Source: Blastococcus haudaquaticus
GTDB lineage: Bacteria; Actinomycetota; Actinomycetes; Mycobacteriales; Geodermatophilaceae
Direction of reading: 5' to 3'
Length of the DNA: 64,000 nucleotides
Assembly (NCBI RefSeq): GCF_900230285.1
Contig: NZ_OCNK01000003.1
Span: 886,648-950,647, forward strand
Shown here piece after piece: positions 46,419-54,269 of this stretch (its first letter is position 1; each line of letters opens with the position of its first letter). Position numbers and translations under genes: made by a program. The notes under the pieces were generated by a model that saw only the letters and a list, made by a program, of their open reading frames with translations, did not search any database and was not told the origin of the DNA.

Positions 46419-47063
46419 ATGACGTGCTCCCCGTTCCGCGAGGCGATCTCCGCACGCCTCGACGGCGAGGCCCTCGGGATGTCCGCCCGTGAGCTGGACG
46501 ACCACCTGGGCGGATGCGCCGACTGCGCCGGCTGGGCAGGTGACGCCGCGCTCGTCACCCGCCGCGCGCGGCTCGCGTCCGCGCCGCCTGTGCCCGATCT
46601 CACCGTGGCGGTCCTCGGCGCGCTGCCGCGGGAGCTGCCGGGCGCCGCCGCCGCGGCACGGGCGCGCCTGGCCGACTCGGCGCTCCGGCTGGCCCTGCTC
46701 GCCCTCGGTGTCGCGCAGGCCGCGCTGGCCTATCCGGTGCTGACCTCCGGCGCCGGCGCCATGAGCGCGCCCGTGCACATGGCGCACGAGACGGGAGCCT
46801 GGAACCTCGGGGTCGCGGCCGCGTTCCTCGCCGTCGCCGCCGGTCCGCGGCTCGCCGCGGGCGCCCTGCCCTTCCTCGGGTCCTTCGCCGCCCTGCTCCT
46901 GCCCGTGACCCTGGCCGATCTGGGCGCGGGGCACGTGCACGCCGAGCGGGCGGTGGCCCACCTGCTGCTGTTCGCGGGGGTGCTCGCGGTGTCAGTCGTC
47001 GCCTGGCGCGGCCGCCGTCGCCGGTCGGTCCGGTCCCTGGCCTCCCAGCGAGTGGCCGCGTGA
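46419..47063 (+). CDS. zinc-finger membrane protein, probable anti-sigma factor
   Basis: 214 residues from ATG 46419. N-terminal zf-HC2/ZAS-type motif: SPFREAISARLDGEALGMSARELDDHLGGCADCAGWAGDA, with His and two Cys in HxxxCxxC. Then about five or six hydrophobic segments (for example ALRLALLALGVAQAALAYPV, LGVAAAFLAVAAGPRLAAG, FLGSFAALLLPVTLADLGAGH, AVAHLLLFAGVLAVSVVAW). Unusual in having several TM helices instead of one. It probably holds the divergent ECF factor at the membrane. Stop overlaps the CopC/D start by 4 bp. Confidence 0.8.
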   Translation: MTCSPFREAISARLDGEALGMSARELDDHLGGCADCAGWAGDAALVTRRARLASAPPVPDLTVAVLGALPRELPGAAAAARARLADSALRLALLALGVAQAALAYPVLTSGAGAMSAPVHMAHETGAWNLGVAAAFLAVAAGPRLAAGALPFLGSFAALLLPVTLADLGAGHVHAERAVAHLLLFAGVLAVSVVAWRGRRRRSVRSLASQRVAA

Positions 47064-48868
47064 GGCGCTCCTGGTTCCTGCTCGTCGCCCTCCTGGCCGT
47101 CTGGCTGGGCGGTGGCGTCGTCACGGCGGCCCCGGCGGCCGCGCACGCGACGCTGGTCTCCACCGATCCCGGCGAAGGCGCCCGGCTGGACGCCGTCCCG
47201 GCGCAGGTGACGCTGGAGTTCAGCGAGGGCGTCTCGCTCGGCGCCGGCTACGCGCGGGTCCTCGGTTCCGACGGGGAACGGGTGGACACCGGTGCCGCCG
47301 CTGTCGACGGGCGCGTGCTCACCGTCCCGCTGCGGGCGGACCTGCCCGACGACGGCTTCCTGGTCACCTACCGCGTGATCTCGGCAGACTCCCACCCCAT
47401 CTCGGGCGCGTACTCGTTCGTGGTGGGCGACGGGGAACTCGTGCCGACCGCCGGGGGTGCCGCCGAGGACCGCACCGACCCGGTCGTGGGCGCGGCCCTC
47501 CCGGTCAGTCGCTGGCTCGGTTTCGCCGGTCTCGCCCTGGCCGTCGGGATCCCCGTCCTGGTGCTGCTGTGCTGGCCCGCCGGCTGGAGCTCGGCGCCGC
47601 TGCGCCGTCTGAGCAGCTGGGGGGCGGGCCTGGTGGCGGGGGCGGCCGTGGCGTCGTTCCTGCTCCAGGGTCCGTACGCGGCCGGCACCGGTCCCGGATC
47701 CCTGCTCGACCCGGCCCTGCTGTCGGCCACGCTCTCGTCCGCGACCGGCTGGACGCTGCTGGCCCGCGCCGTGCTCGCCGTGGCGCTGCTGATGGTCCTG
47801 CGCCCCGTCTGGCGCCACGGCGAGCCGCCCGCGCCGGCCTCGGTGGCCCTCGCCGGTGTCCTGGCGCTCGGCGTCGTCGTCACGACGGCGGCCGTCGGGC
47901 ACCCGGTGGCCGGGCCGTGGCCGGTCCTCGCGGTCGTGGTCGCCGCCGTGCACGCCGGCGCGATGGCCGTGTGGCTGGGCGGCCTGGCCGCGCTGCTCGC
48001 CGTCGTCCTGCGACCGTCGACGGCGGGCCCGGACCTCGCCGGCGTGCTCACCCCGTGGTCGAGGGTCGCGTTCGGGGCGGTCGCGGCGCTGGTGGTCAGC
48101 GGCACGGTCCAGGCGGTCCGGGAGGTCGAGTCCCCGACGGCGCTGTTCGTCACGACCTACGGGTGGGTGCTGGTCGCCAAGCTGGTGCTGTTCCTCCTGG
48201 TGCTGGCGGCCGCGGGGGTGTCCCGGGTCTGGGTGCAGCAGCGGCTCGGCGTCCGGAGCAGCCGGCCGGCCGGGCGGCGGGCGCTGACCGCCCACGCCTT
48301 CTCCGCCTCCTCCGCCTCCTCCGCTTCCTCCTCGGGGCCGCAGCCCGTTGCCGGGGAGGACGGCGTCGACGGTGCGGCCGGACTGCGGGACCGCCTGCAG
48401 GCCGAGGCCGCAGCCGAGCACGTGCCCGCTCTCCGGCGCTCCGTGCTGGTGGAGTTCGCGATCGCCGCCGTCGTCCTGGCGCTGTCGGCCGTGCTGGTGG
48501 GCACGCCGCCCGCGCGGTCCGCGGTCGCCCAGCCGGTCGACGTCCTGCTGCCGCTGCAGGCCAGCAGCGGCCCGTCGGGCAGCGTCCAGGTATCGGTGGA
48601 CCCGGCGCGCCCGGGGCCGAACACGCTGCACGTCTACCTGTTCGACGACACCGGCCGGCCCACGCAGCCGGCCGGCATCACGGTGAGCCTGACCGAGTCG
48701 GCGCAGGAGATCGGCCCCCTCGACGTGGAGCTGGCGCCCGCCGGCCCCGGCCACTACGTCAGCGACGGGATGACCATCCCGGGGGCCGGCACCTGGACGC
48801 TGGCGATCAGCGTCCGGCTCGACGAGTTCACCGCCACCACCGCCCGTACCGATTTCCCGGTCCGCTGA
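47060..48868 (+). CDS. CopC-CopD copper resistance/import fusion protein
   Basis: 602 residues from GTG 47060. Signal peptide ending AAPAAA, then a CopC domain starting with His (HATLVSTDPGEGARLDAVPAQVTLEFSEGVSLG) and containing SADSHPISGAYSF, the Asp/His partners of the Cu(II) site. Followed by about 8 TM segments of CopD (residues about 150-420) with ATTAAVGHPVAGP-type region and a C-terminal YtkA-like periplasmic part (about 500-602). A Ser-rich repeat (ASSASSASSSS-like) sits at about 415-430. Binds Cu in the periplasm and passes it through the membrane. Confidence 0.9.
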   Translation: MRRSWFLLVALLAVWLGGGVVTAAPAAAHATLVSTDPGEGARLDAVPAQVTLEFSEGVSLGAGYARVLGSDGERVDTGAAAVDGRVLTVPLRADLPDDGFLVTYRVISADSHPISGAYSFVVGDGELVPTAGGAAEDRTDPVVGAALPVSRWLGFAGLALAVGIPVLVLLCWPAGWSSAPLRRLSSWGAGLVAGAAVASFLLQGPYAAGTGPGSLLDPALLSATLSSATGWTLLARAVLAVALLMVLRPVWRHGEPPAPASVALAGVLALGVVVTTAAVGHPVAGPWPVLAVVVAAVHAGAMAVWLGGLAALLAVVLRPSTAGPDLAGVLTPWSRVAFGAVAALVVSGTVQAVREVESPTALFVTTYGWVLVAKLVLFLLVLAAAGVSRVWVQQRLGVRSSRPAGRRALTAHAFSASSASSASSSGPQPVAGEDGVDGAAGLRDRLQAEAAAEHVPALRRSVLVEFAIAAVVLALSAVLVGTPPARSAVAQPVDVLLPLQASSGPSGSVQVSVDPARPGPNTLHVYLFDDTGRPTQPAGITVSLTESAQEIGPLDVELAPAGPGHYVSDGMTIPGAGTWTLAISVRLDEFTATTARTDFPVR

Positions 48869-48917
48869 CTCCTCCGGGAGCACCGGACCACCAGACCCCC
48901 CGATGAACAGGAGTTCC

Positions 48918-49688
48918 GTGTCCTCGAGTGCCCGCCCCCGCCCCCTCGCCCGGCTCGTCGTCCTCGTGACGGCGGTCCTCACCGCACTGGCCGCGTCGAT
49001 CGTCGTGGCCGGCACCGCGGCGGCGCACGTGACCGTCGCCAGCCAGGACGCCTCCCCGGGCGGTTACGGGAAGATGACCTTCCGCGTGCCGAACGAGAGC
49101 GACACCGCCAGCACGATCGGCCTGCGCATCCAGATCCCGCAGGAGGCCGCCCTGGCCTCGCTGCGCACGCAGCCCATGCCCGGCTGGACGGCGACGCTCA
49201 CCACGGCCGACCTCGAGGAGCCGCTGGAGAACCACGGCCAGGAGATCACGTCCTACGTCTCGGTCGTGGAGTTCCGCGCCGAGGCGGGCAGCGGGATCGC
49301 CCCCGGGCAGTTCCAGGAGTTCGCGCTCTCCGGCGGCCCGTTCCCCGACGCCGACCGGCTCACCTTCCCGGCGGTGCAGCTCTACAGCGACGGCACCGAG
49401 GCGGCCTGGATCGAGCCGTCGATCGAGGGGCAGGAGGAGCCGGAGAAGCCCGCTCCCGTGCTGACCCTGGCATCAGGCACCGCGTCGGACACCGGCACCG
49501 GCACGACCGGTTCCACGACCGGCACGGACACGGTGGCCTCCTCGGAGGACGCCGACCACGGGCACGCGGCCGCGGTCGAGGACGACCCGGGCGGGCTGGC
49601 GCTGTTCCTGGCCATCCTGGCCTTCCTGACCGGCCTCGCCGGCGTCGTCCTCGGCTGGCGGGCCAACCGTCGTACCGTGTCGTCGTGA
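48918..49688 (+). CDS. YcnI family copper-binding exported protein
   Basis: 256 residues from GTG 48918; chosen over ATG 48903 because AGGAG (48909-48913) sits between them. Signal peptide ends in TAAA, giving mature HVTVASQDASPGGYGKMTFRVPNES, i.e. an N-terminal His as in the Cu(II) brace of YcnI. The domain is followed by a Thr/Gly-rich linker with GHA (SSEDADHGHAA), then one TM helix (LALFLAILAFLTGLAGVVLGW). Membrane-anchored copper chaperone. Overlaps the SCO gene by 4 bp. Confidence 0.88.
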   Translation: MSSSARPRPLARLVVLVTAVLTALAASIVVAGTAAAHVTVASQDASPGGYGKMTFRVPNESDTASTIGLRIQIPQEAALASLRTQPMPGWTATLTTADLEEPLENHGQEITSYVSVVEFRAEAGSGIAPGQFQEFALSGGPFPDADRLTFPAVQLYSDGTEAAWIEPSIEGQEEPEKPAPVLTLASGTASDTGTGTTGSTTGTDTVASSEDADHGHAAAVEDDPGGLALFLAILAFLTGLAGVVLGWRANRRTVSS

Positions 49689-50401
49689 GCCGTGCCGTCG
49701 TCCGTGGAGCCCCCGGCGGTCGCCTGCGCCCCGCGCTGGCGGCCCTGTCGCTGTCCGCCGTCCTGCTGGTCACCGCCTGCGGTGGTGGGACGTCGGACGA
49801 GGCGCAGGGCGACGGCGCGGGGCAGGGCGCAGCCGGCGGGCACGAGCACTCCGCGGACGCCCCGGCGGCCGTCGAGGGCCCCGACGACCGCTTCGCGGGA
49901 CTGGACCTGGCCGAGCCGTACCGGCGGCCGCAGTTCACGCTGACGGACACCACCGGGGCGTCCTTCGACTTCTCGGCCGCGACGTCCGGCCGGCCCACGC
50001 TGCTGTTCTTCGGCTACACGGACTGCCCGGACGTGTGCCCCACGACCATGGCCGACGTCGCGGTGGCGCTCCGCGGGATCGACGCCGCCGTGCTCGAGCA
50101 GCTGCAGGTCGTCTTCGTCACGACCGACCCGGCGACCGACACCCCGGAGGTCCTCGGCGAGTACCTCGGCCGCTTCGACGCCGACCTGCCGCTGCAGTTC
50201 ATCGGCCTCACCGGCGACCAGGAGCAGATCGACCAGGCCCAGCTGTCCACGGGCGTGCCGCTGGCCGAGGACCGGGGACGGCTGCACTCGTCACTGCTGC
50301 TGCTGTACGGCACGGACGACGAGGCGCATGTCGCGTTCGACGCCGGGAACACCGCCCGGGACATCGCCGCGGACCTCCGCCTGGTGGCGGAGGAGGTGTG
50401 A
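49685..50401 (+). CDS. SCO1/SenC family lipoprotein, copper chaperone
   Basis: 238 residues from GTG 49685. Lipobox LLVTACGG places it on the outer face as a lipoprotein. Thioredoxin-like SCO fold with the copper-binding CPDVCP motif in GYTDCPDVCPTTMADVAVAL, and the distal ligand His in RGRLHSSLLLLYG. Delivers Cu to cytochrome oxidase CuA or other cuproenzymes. A short His pair (GHEHS) lies in the linker. Coupled to YcnI and to the next gene by overlaps. Confidence 0.93.
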   Translation: MSRAVVRGAPGGRLRPALAALSLSAVLLVTACGGGTSDEAQGDGAGQGAAGGHEHSADAPAAVEGPDDRFAGLDLAEPYRRPQFTLTDTTGASFDFSAATSGRPTLLFFGYTDCPDVCPTTMADVAVALRGIDAAVLEQLQVVFVTTDPATDTPEVLGEYLGRFDADLPLQFIGLTGDQEQIDQAQLSTGVPLAEDRGRLHSSLLLLYGTDDEAHVAFDAGNTARDIAADLRLVAEEV

Positions 50402-51471
50402 CGCGGCCGGTGGGCCGACTGCTGGTGGTGCTGGCCGGCCTGCTCGCCACGCTGGCGGTCGCGGGTCCGTCCGCCGCGCACGTGGGCGGTGAGCAGGCCG
50501 GCAGCGACTTCGATGCCCGGGTGCTCGCCACGACGCCCGAGGTGCCCGGCCTGACGGTGCGGGTGCTGCAGTTCGGTGACGAGCTGGAGCTGGTCAACGG
50601 GACCGGCACCGAGGTGCTCGTCCCCGGCTACGACGGCGAGCCCTACCTGCGCATCGGGCCCGACGGCGTGTGGCGGAACGCCAACAGCCCGGCCACCTAC
50701 ATCAACCTCGACAGGTACGCGCAGGTCGACCTCCCCGCTCACGCCGAGCGGGGGGCCGAGCCGGACTGGCAGCAGGTCTCGACCGAGCCGCACTACGTCT
50801 GGCACGACCACCGCACGCACTGGATGAGCGAGAACGTGCTGCCGCCGGCCGTGGCGGCCGACCCCACCAGCGAGCACACCGTCTTCGAGTGGGTCGTGCC
50901 GCTGGTGCACGGGGACACCGACGTCGAGGTGAGCGGCGTGCTCACCTGGAGCCCACCACCGGCGCCCTGGCTGGTCTGGCCGCTCTACGCGGCCCTCGCC
51001 CTGCTGGCTGCGGCGACCGGCCTGCTGGCCCACTCCGCGCGCCCGCTGGGGGCGCTGCTCCCGCTCGGCGCGGCGGCCGCTCTCTGGCACGCGGGGGCGA
51101 CGCCCGAGCCGCCGGTGAGCATCGCCTCGCACACGGGGGCGGTCGTGTCGGCGCTGCTCCCGGCCCTGATCGCGGCGCTCGTCGCGGGGCTCGGCTTCCG
51201 GGCGGCCCGGCGCGGCCGCGGAGCCATGACGGGGTTGTTCGCCGTGGTCCTGGGCTGGCTGCTGCTCGTGCAGGGGCTGCCCGACGTCGACGTCCTGTGG
51301 GCGGCGAACGTGCTGTCCAGCGGTCCGCAGCTGGCGGCGCGGGTGGCGGTGGCACTCCTGCTGGCGCTGGGCGCCGGCTTCGTCATCGGCGGCATCGCCG
51401 CCGTGCGCCGGTTCCGCGAGGTCGCACCGTTGGACGAAGCGAGCCCGGGGCGTCCGGTCCCGGTCGGCTGA
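50398..51471 (+). CDS. uncharacterised membrane protein with N-terminal His, copper operon
   Basis: 357 residues from GTG 50398. Signal peptide LLATLAVAGPSAA, then mature start HVGGEQAGSDFDARVLATTP. An exported domain (about 25-180) contains the rich stretch EPHYVWHDHRTHWMSEN, with five His in 13 residues and Met. Then about five TM segments (for example LVWPLYAALALLAAATGLLAH, GALLPLGAAAALWHAGA, AVVSALLPALIAALVAGLGF, MTGLFAVVLGWLLLVQG, AARVAVALLLALGAGFVIGG). Not recognised as a named family. Position and His pattern imply copper binding; not proven. Confidence 0.8.
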   Translation: MTRPVGRLLVVLAGLLATLAVAGPSAAHVGGEQAGSDFDARVLATTPEVPGLTVRVLQFGDELELVNGTGTEVLVPGYDGEPYLRIGPDGVWRNANSPATYINLDRYAQVDLPAHAERGAEPDWQQVSTEPHYVWHDHRTHWMSENVLPPAVAADPTSEHTVFEWVVPLVHGDTDVEVSGVLTWSPPPAPWLVWPLYAALALLAAATGLLAHSARPLGALLPLGAAAALWHAGATPEPPVSIASHTGAVVSALLPALIAALVAGLGFRAARRGRGAMTGLFAVVLGWLLLVQGLPDVDVLWAANVLSSGPQLAARVAVALLLALGAGFVIGGIAAVRRFREVAPLDEASPGRPVPVG

Positions 51472-51484
51472 CCGGGACCGGACG
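51451..51484. terminator. bidirectional terminator between copper and polyol operons
   Basis: CGTCCGGTCCCGGTC (51451-51465) pairs perfectly with GACCGGGACCGGACG (51470-51484), loop GGCT. It spans the stop of the last copper gene and ends 6 bp before the stop of the convergent nucleotidyltransferase gene. Confidence 0.85.
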
Positions 51485-51490
51485 TCGGCG

Positions 51491-52321
51491 TCAGCCGACC
51501 TCGGCCACCTCGTCGACGACGTGGTTGAGCGTGCCCGGGAGCAGCGTGTTGGCCCGCTGCAGGTCGGTCTCGAAGTCGACCTCCACGGCGGCGAACTCCG
51601 AGATGTCGAGCGGGCGGAAGCGCAGGCCGTGCTGCTGGATGGCCGTCTCCATCCCGCGCTCGAAGTAGTCCTGGTCGCCGCAGTTCTCGAGGTGGGCGAT
51701 CAGCGCGGCCTTGTCGCCGGAGGAGACGTAGTTGATCCCGACGGCCTCGCCGAGACCGCCGACGACGGTCTTGGACAGCTCCTGCACAAACCCGTCCTCG
51801 TCGAGGGTGTACTTGACCTCCTCCTCGGCCACGGTATTCGTGTCGACGCAGACGAAGCTCTGGTCGGCCCGGAGGAAGGGCAGCGCCAGCTCGAGCACCG
51901 CCGGGTCGAAGACCACGTCACCGTTGAGCCACAGGACGCCGCCCTCGCGCGAGGTGCGCAGCGCACGCAGCAGGCTCTTGGAGGTGTTCGTCGTCTTGTA
52001 GTGCGGGTTGTAGGCGAACAGCAGCTCCGGCGCCGCCTTCATGATCAGCTTGCCGCGGTACCCGACGACCGCGGTCACCGAGGTGTCCTCGCCGAGGACG
52101 GCGCGCAGGCAGCCGAGCTGGCGCGCGAGGATGCTCTGCCCGTCCCGCAGCGCGGTCAGCGGCTTGGGGATGGACCGGCCCAGCCGGGTGCCCATGCCGG
52201 CAGCCAGGATGACGACCTGCACGGGGGCCTGAGCCGTGCGCGACCGGGTGGTGTGGGTCGCGGGGGTCCTGTTCCGCAGGACAGTGGTCAGAACGCGGTC
52301 GGTGCTACGCACGGTTCTCAT
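51491..52321 (-). CDS. LicC-like nucleotidyltransferase (CTP:polyol-phosphate type)
   Basis: 276 residues from ATG 52321; GTG 52312 is a good alternative since AAGGAG is 9 bases before it. NTP_transferase motif VVILAAGMGTRLGRSIPKPLTALRDG, with GxGTRxxxxxPK at about 37-50; LWLNGDVVFDPAV gives the metal Asp. Similar enzymes are LicC and the cytidylyltransferases making CDP-polyols in pneumococcal capsules (Abp1, Mnp1). Last gene of a four-gene run; overlaps the transferase stop by 4 bp. Which sugar alcohol is activated is unknown. Confidence 0.85.
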   Translation of the reverse strand: MRTVRSTDRVLTTVLRNRTPATHTTRSRTAQAPVQVVILAAGMGTRLGRSIPKPLTALRDGQSILARQLGCLRAVLGEDTSVTAVVGYRGKLIMKAAPELLFAYNPHYKTTNTSKSLLRALRTSREGGVLWLNGDVVFDPAVLELALPFLRADQSFVCVDTNTVAEEEVKYTLDEDGFVQELSKTVVGGLGEAVGINYVSSGDKAALIAHLENCGDQDYFERGMETAIQQHGLRFRPLDISEFAAVEVDFETDLQRANTLLPGTLNHVVDEVAEVG

Positions 52322-53451
52322 CTCCTTCGAGAGGTCGGGGTGCCGGTGGTTCCCGGCGCGGGCGCGCCGGACGGGAAGAGCAGGTCGAGCACGCGCGCGG
52401 TGGCCGCGCCGTCCTCCAGGTGGGTGAAGGTCTCCTGGAACCGGGCGTACCGGTCCGCGGTGTCGGCGGCGATCGCGTCGATGTCGGCGATCGCCTCCAC
52501 GAGCTCCTTGCTGGTGTGCAGCAGGGGAGTCGGGGCAGCCTCGGCGAGGTCGAAGTAGAAGCCTCGCAGCTCGTCCCGGAAGTAGTCCAGGTCGTAGGTG
52601 AAGAAGAGCATCGGCTTGCCGGTGATGGCGAAGTCGAACATCGTCGACGAGTAGTCGGTGACCATCAGGTCGGCCGCCAGGTACAGGTCCCGGATGTCGG
52701 GGTGGCTGCACACATCGCGGACCGCCGAGCCCTCGGTGATCTCCAGCCGGTCCATGACCATGTTGTGCAGCCGGAGCAGCAGCACGTGGTCATCGCCCAG
52801 CCGCGCCGCAAAGTCGTCCAGGTCGATCGCGAACTCGAAATCCTGGGGGCCGGTCTTCCGGAACACCAGGTCGTCGCGCCAGGTGGGGGTGTAGAGCACG
52901 ACCTTCTGGTCGTCGGTGATCCCCAGGTCGGCACGCACCGCGGCGCGCACCTCGTCCCGCTGCGGCGAGCTCAGCAGGTCGTTGCGCGGCAGGCCGGTCT
53001 CGTGGATGGGCCCCGTGTAGCCGAACGCCTTGCGCAGGCGCTCGGTGCTCACGGCGTTCGGGGAGAGCAGCAGGTCCCAGCGGGCGATGTCCTGCGCCAG
53101 GTAGGCCAGCCGGCCCTCGGGAGCCCACAGCACGTCGTTGTGGATGCGCTTGAGCATCGTGCCGTGCCAGGTCTGCAGGTACGTCGTGCCCGGCCGCTTC
53201 TCCCAGTCGAGGGGGATGTGGTCGTTGGAGACGACGATGTCGGCGTTCTCCAGGGCGGCGATGCACTCCGGGCTGCCGAACTCGATGGTGTCGACGCCGG
53301 CCGGGAAGGTGGCCCGCAGGTGCGGCGCCGCCAGCCAGGTGTGCGTCGCGCCGGCCGCGGGGGAGTCGGCGCCCTGCGCGAGCAGCGCCTCGTAGATCGC
53401 GCGCGGGCTGTCGGAGAAGTGGCCCCGGAAGGCGCTGTAGACGATGTTCAC
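52318..53451 (-). CDS. short CDP-glycerol/polyol-phosphate transferase (TagF/TagB-like), copy 1
   Basis: 377 residues from GTG 53451. Motifs of CDP-glycerol glycerophosphotransferases: TYLQTWHGTMLKRIH (catalytic His), LLLSPNAVSTERLRKAFGYTG, LYTPTWRDDL, LLRLHNMV, and DIRDLYLAADLMVTDYSSTMFDFAITGKPMLFFTYD. It lacks the long N-terminal half of canonical TagF and starts almost at the transferase domain. Transfers polyol-phosphate from CDP-polyol to a wall or lipid acceptor. Similar to the protein at 61176-62240 over its whole length. Overlaps both neighbouring genes by 4 bp. Confidence 0.9.
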   Translation of the reverse strand: MNIVYSAFRGHFSDSPRAIYEALLAQGADSPAAGATHTWLAAPHLRATFPAGVDTIEFGSPECIAALENADIVVSNDHIPLDWEKRPGTTYLQTWHGTMLKRIHNDVLWAPEGRLAYLAQDIARWDLLLSPNAVSTERLRKAFGYTGPIHETGLPRNDLLSSPQRDEVRAAVRADLGITDDQKVVLYTPTWRDDLVFRKTGPQDFEFAIDLDDFAARLGDDHVLLLRLHNMVMDRLEITEGSAVRDVCSHPDIRDLYLAADLMVTDYSSTMFDFAITGKPMLFFTYDLDYFRDELRGFYFDLAEAAPTPLLHTSKELVEAIADIDAIAADTADRYARFQETFTHLEDGAATARVLDLLFPSGAPAPGTTGTPTSRRR

Positions 53452-54269
53452 CGGGCCGCTCCTGACGCGAGCAGGGCGCCGTCGGAGTCGCGGCGGGTCA
53501 GGACGGGGAGCAGGAGGTCCGCGACCTCCTGCCACGAGCTGACGACGGCGAGCACGCCGGCCGCCTCGAGCAGCGCCCGGCGCTCCTCGCGCTCGGCCGG
53601 GGCCACGAACAGCAGGTTGCCGATGGTGGGGCAGCCGGCGGCCACGGCCGACTGCGCGCCCGGGAGCGAGTCCTCGACGGCCAGGCCGGCCTGCGGCGCG
53701 ATGCCCAGGCGGTCGCAGGCGTGCAGGTAGACGGCGGGATCGGGCTTGCTCGTCGGGGTGGGCAGTGAGTCCTCGGCGCTGAACCGGCGGGCCGGCGGGA
53801 TCAGGTCGTCCAGCTGCGTCGCGGTGAAGCACCCGGCCAGGCGGGCGAGCGCGCTGGAGCTCACCGCGGCGAGCGGCAGGTGCTCGGCGAGCGCCCCGAG
53901 GGCTGCCGACGTGGGCGCGTGCGGTCGGAGGGTCGCCGCGAGGTGCGCGGTCACCGCCCGCTTCTCCTCCAGGACCCACGGCTCGACGTCGACGTCGGGG
54001 ACGCCGGCCTCGGCGGCCAGCCGCCGTGCGGTCGACCGGAAGTTCAGCCCGGTCGTGGCCAGCCGCAGCTCCTCGGCGGTGAACCGGCGGTCGCTGCCGA
54101 TCTCGGCGAGGAACGCGTTGGTCACCTCGACCGAGGCGTCGAAGGCCGGCTCCTCCGACGGGAAGAGGTTGCCGTCGGCGTCGCAGAGCAGGATCTGGAC
54201 CTGCTCCAGCGTCGGCGTCAGGTCGGTCGGCACGGAGGAGGCCCCTCTCGGATCGCGGTCATGGGTCAC
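53448..54269 (-). CDS. HAD-superfamily phosphatase (beta-phosphoglucomutase-like)
   Basis: 273 residues from GTG 54269, overlapping the dehydrogenase stop; GTG 54233 also possible. HAD motifs: I ILLCDADGNLFPSEE (two Asp), II AAVSSSALARL, III SKPDPAVYLHACDRLGI (Lys), IV LAVEDSLPGAQSAVAAG. A helical cap lies between motifs I and II. Motif I reads DADGNL where most relatives have DxDGTL. Likely removes or moves a phosphate on the sugar or polyol used by this operon. Confidence 0.9.
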   Translation of the reverse strand: MTHDRDPRGASSVPTDLTPTLEQVQILLCDADGNLFPSEEPAFDASVEVTNAFLAEIGSDRRFTAEELRLATTGLNFRSTARRLAAEAGVPDVDVEPWVLEEKRAVTAHLAATLRPHAPTSAALGALAEHLPLAAVSSSALARLAGCFTATQLDDLIPPARRFSAEDSLPTPTSKPDPAVYLHACDRLGIAPQAGLAVEDSLPGAQSAVAAGCPTIGNLLFVAPAEREERRALLEAAGVLAVVSSWQEVADLLLPVLTRRDSDGALLASGAAR

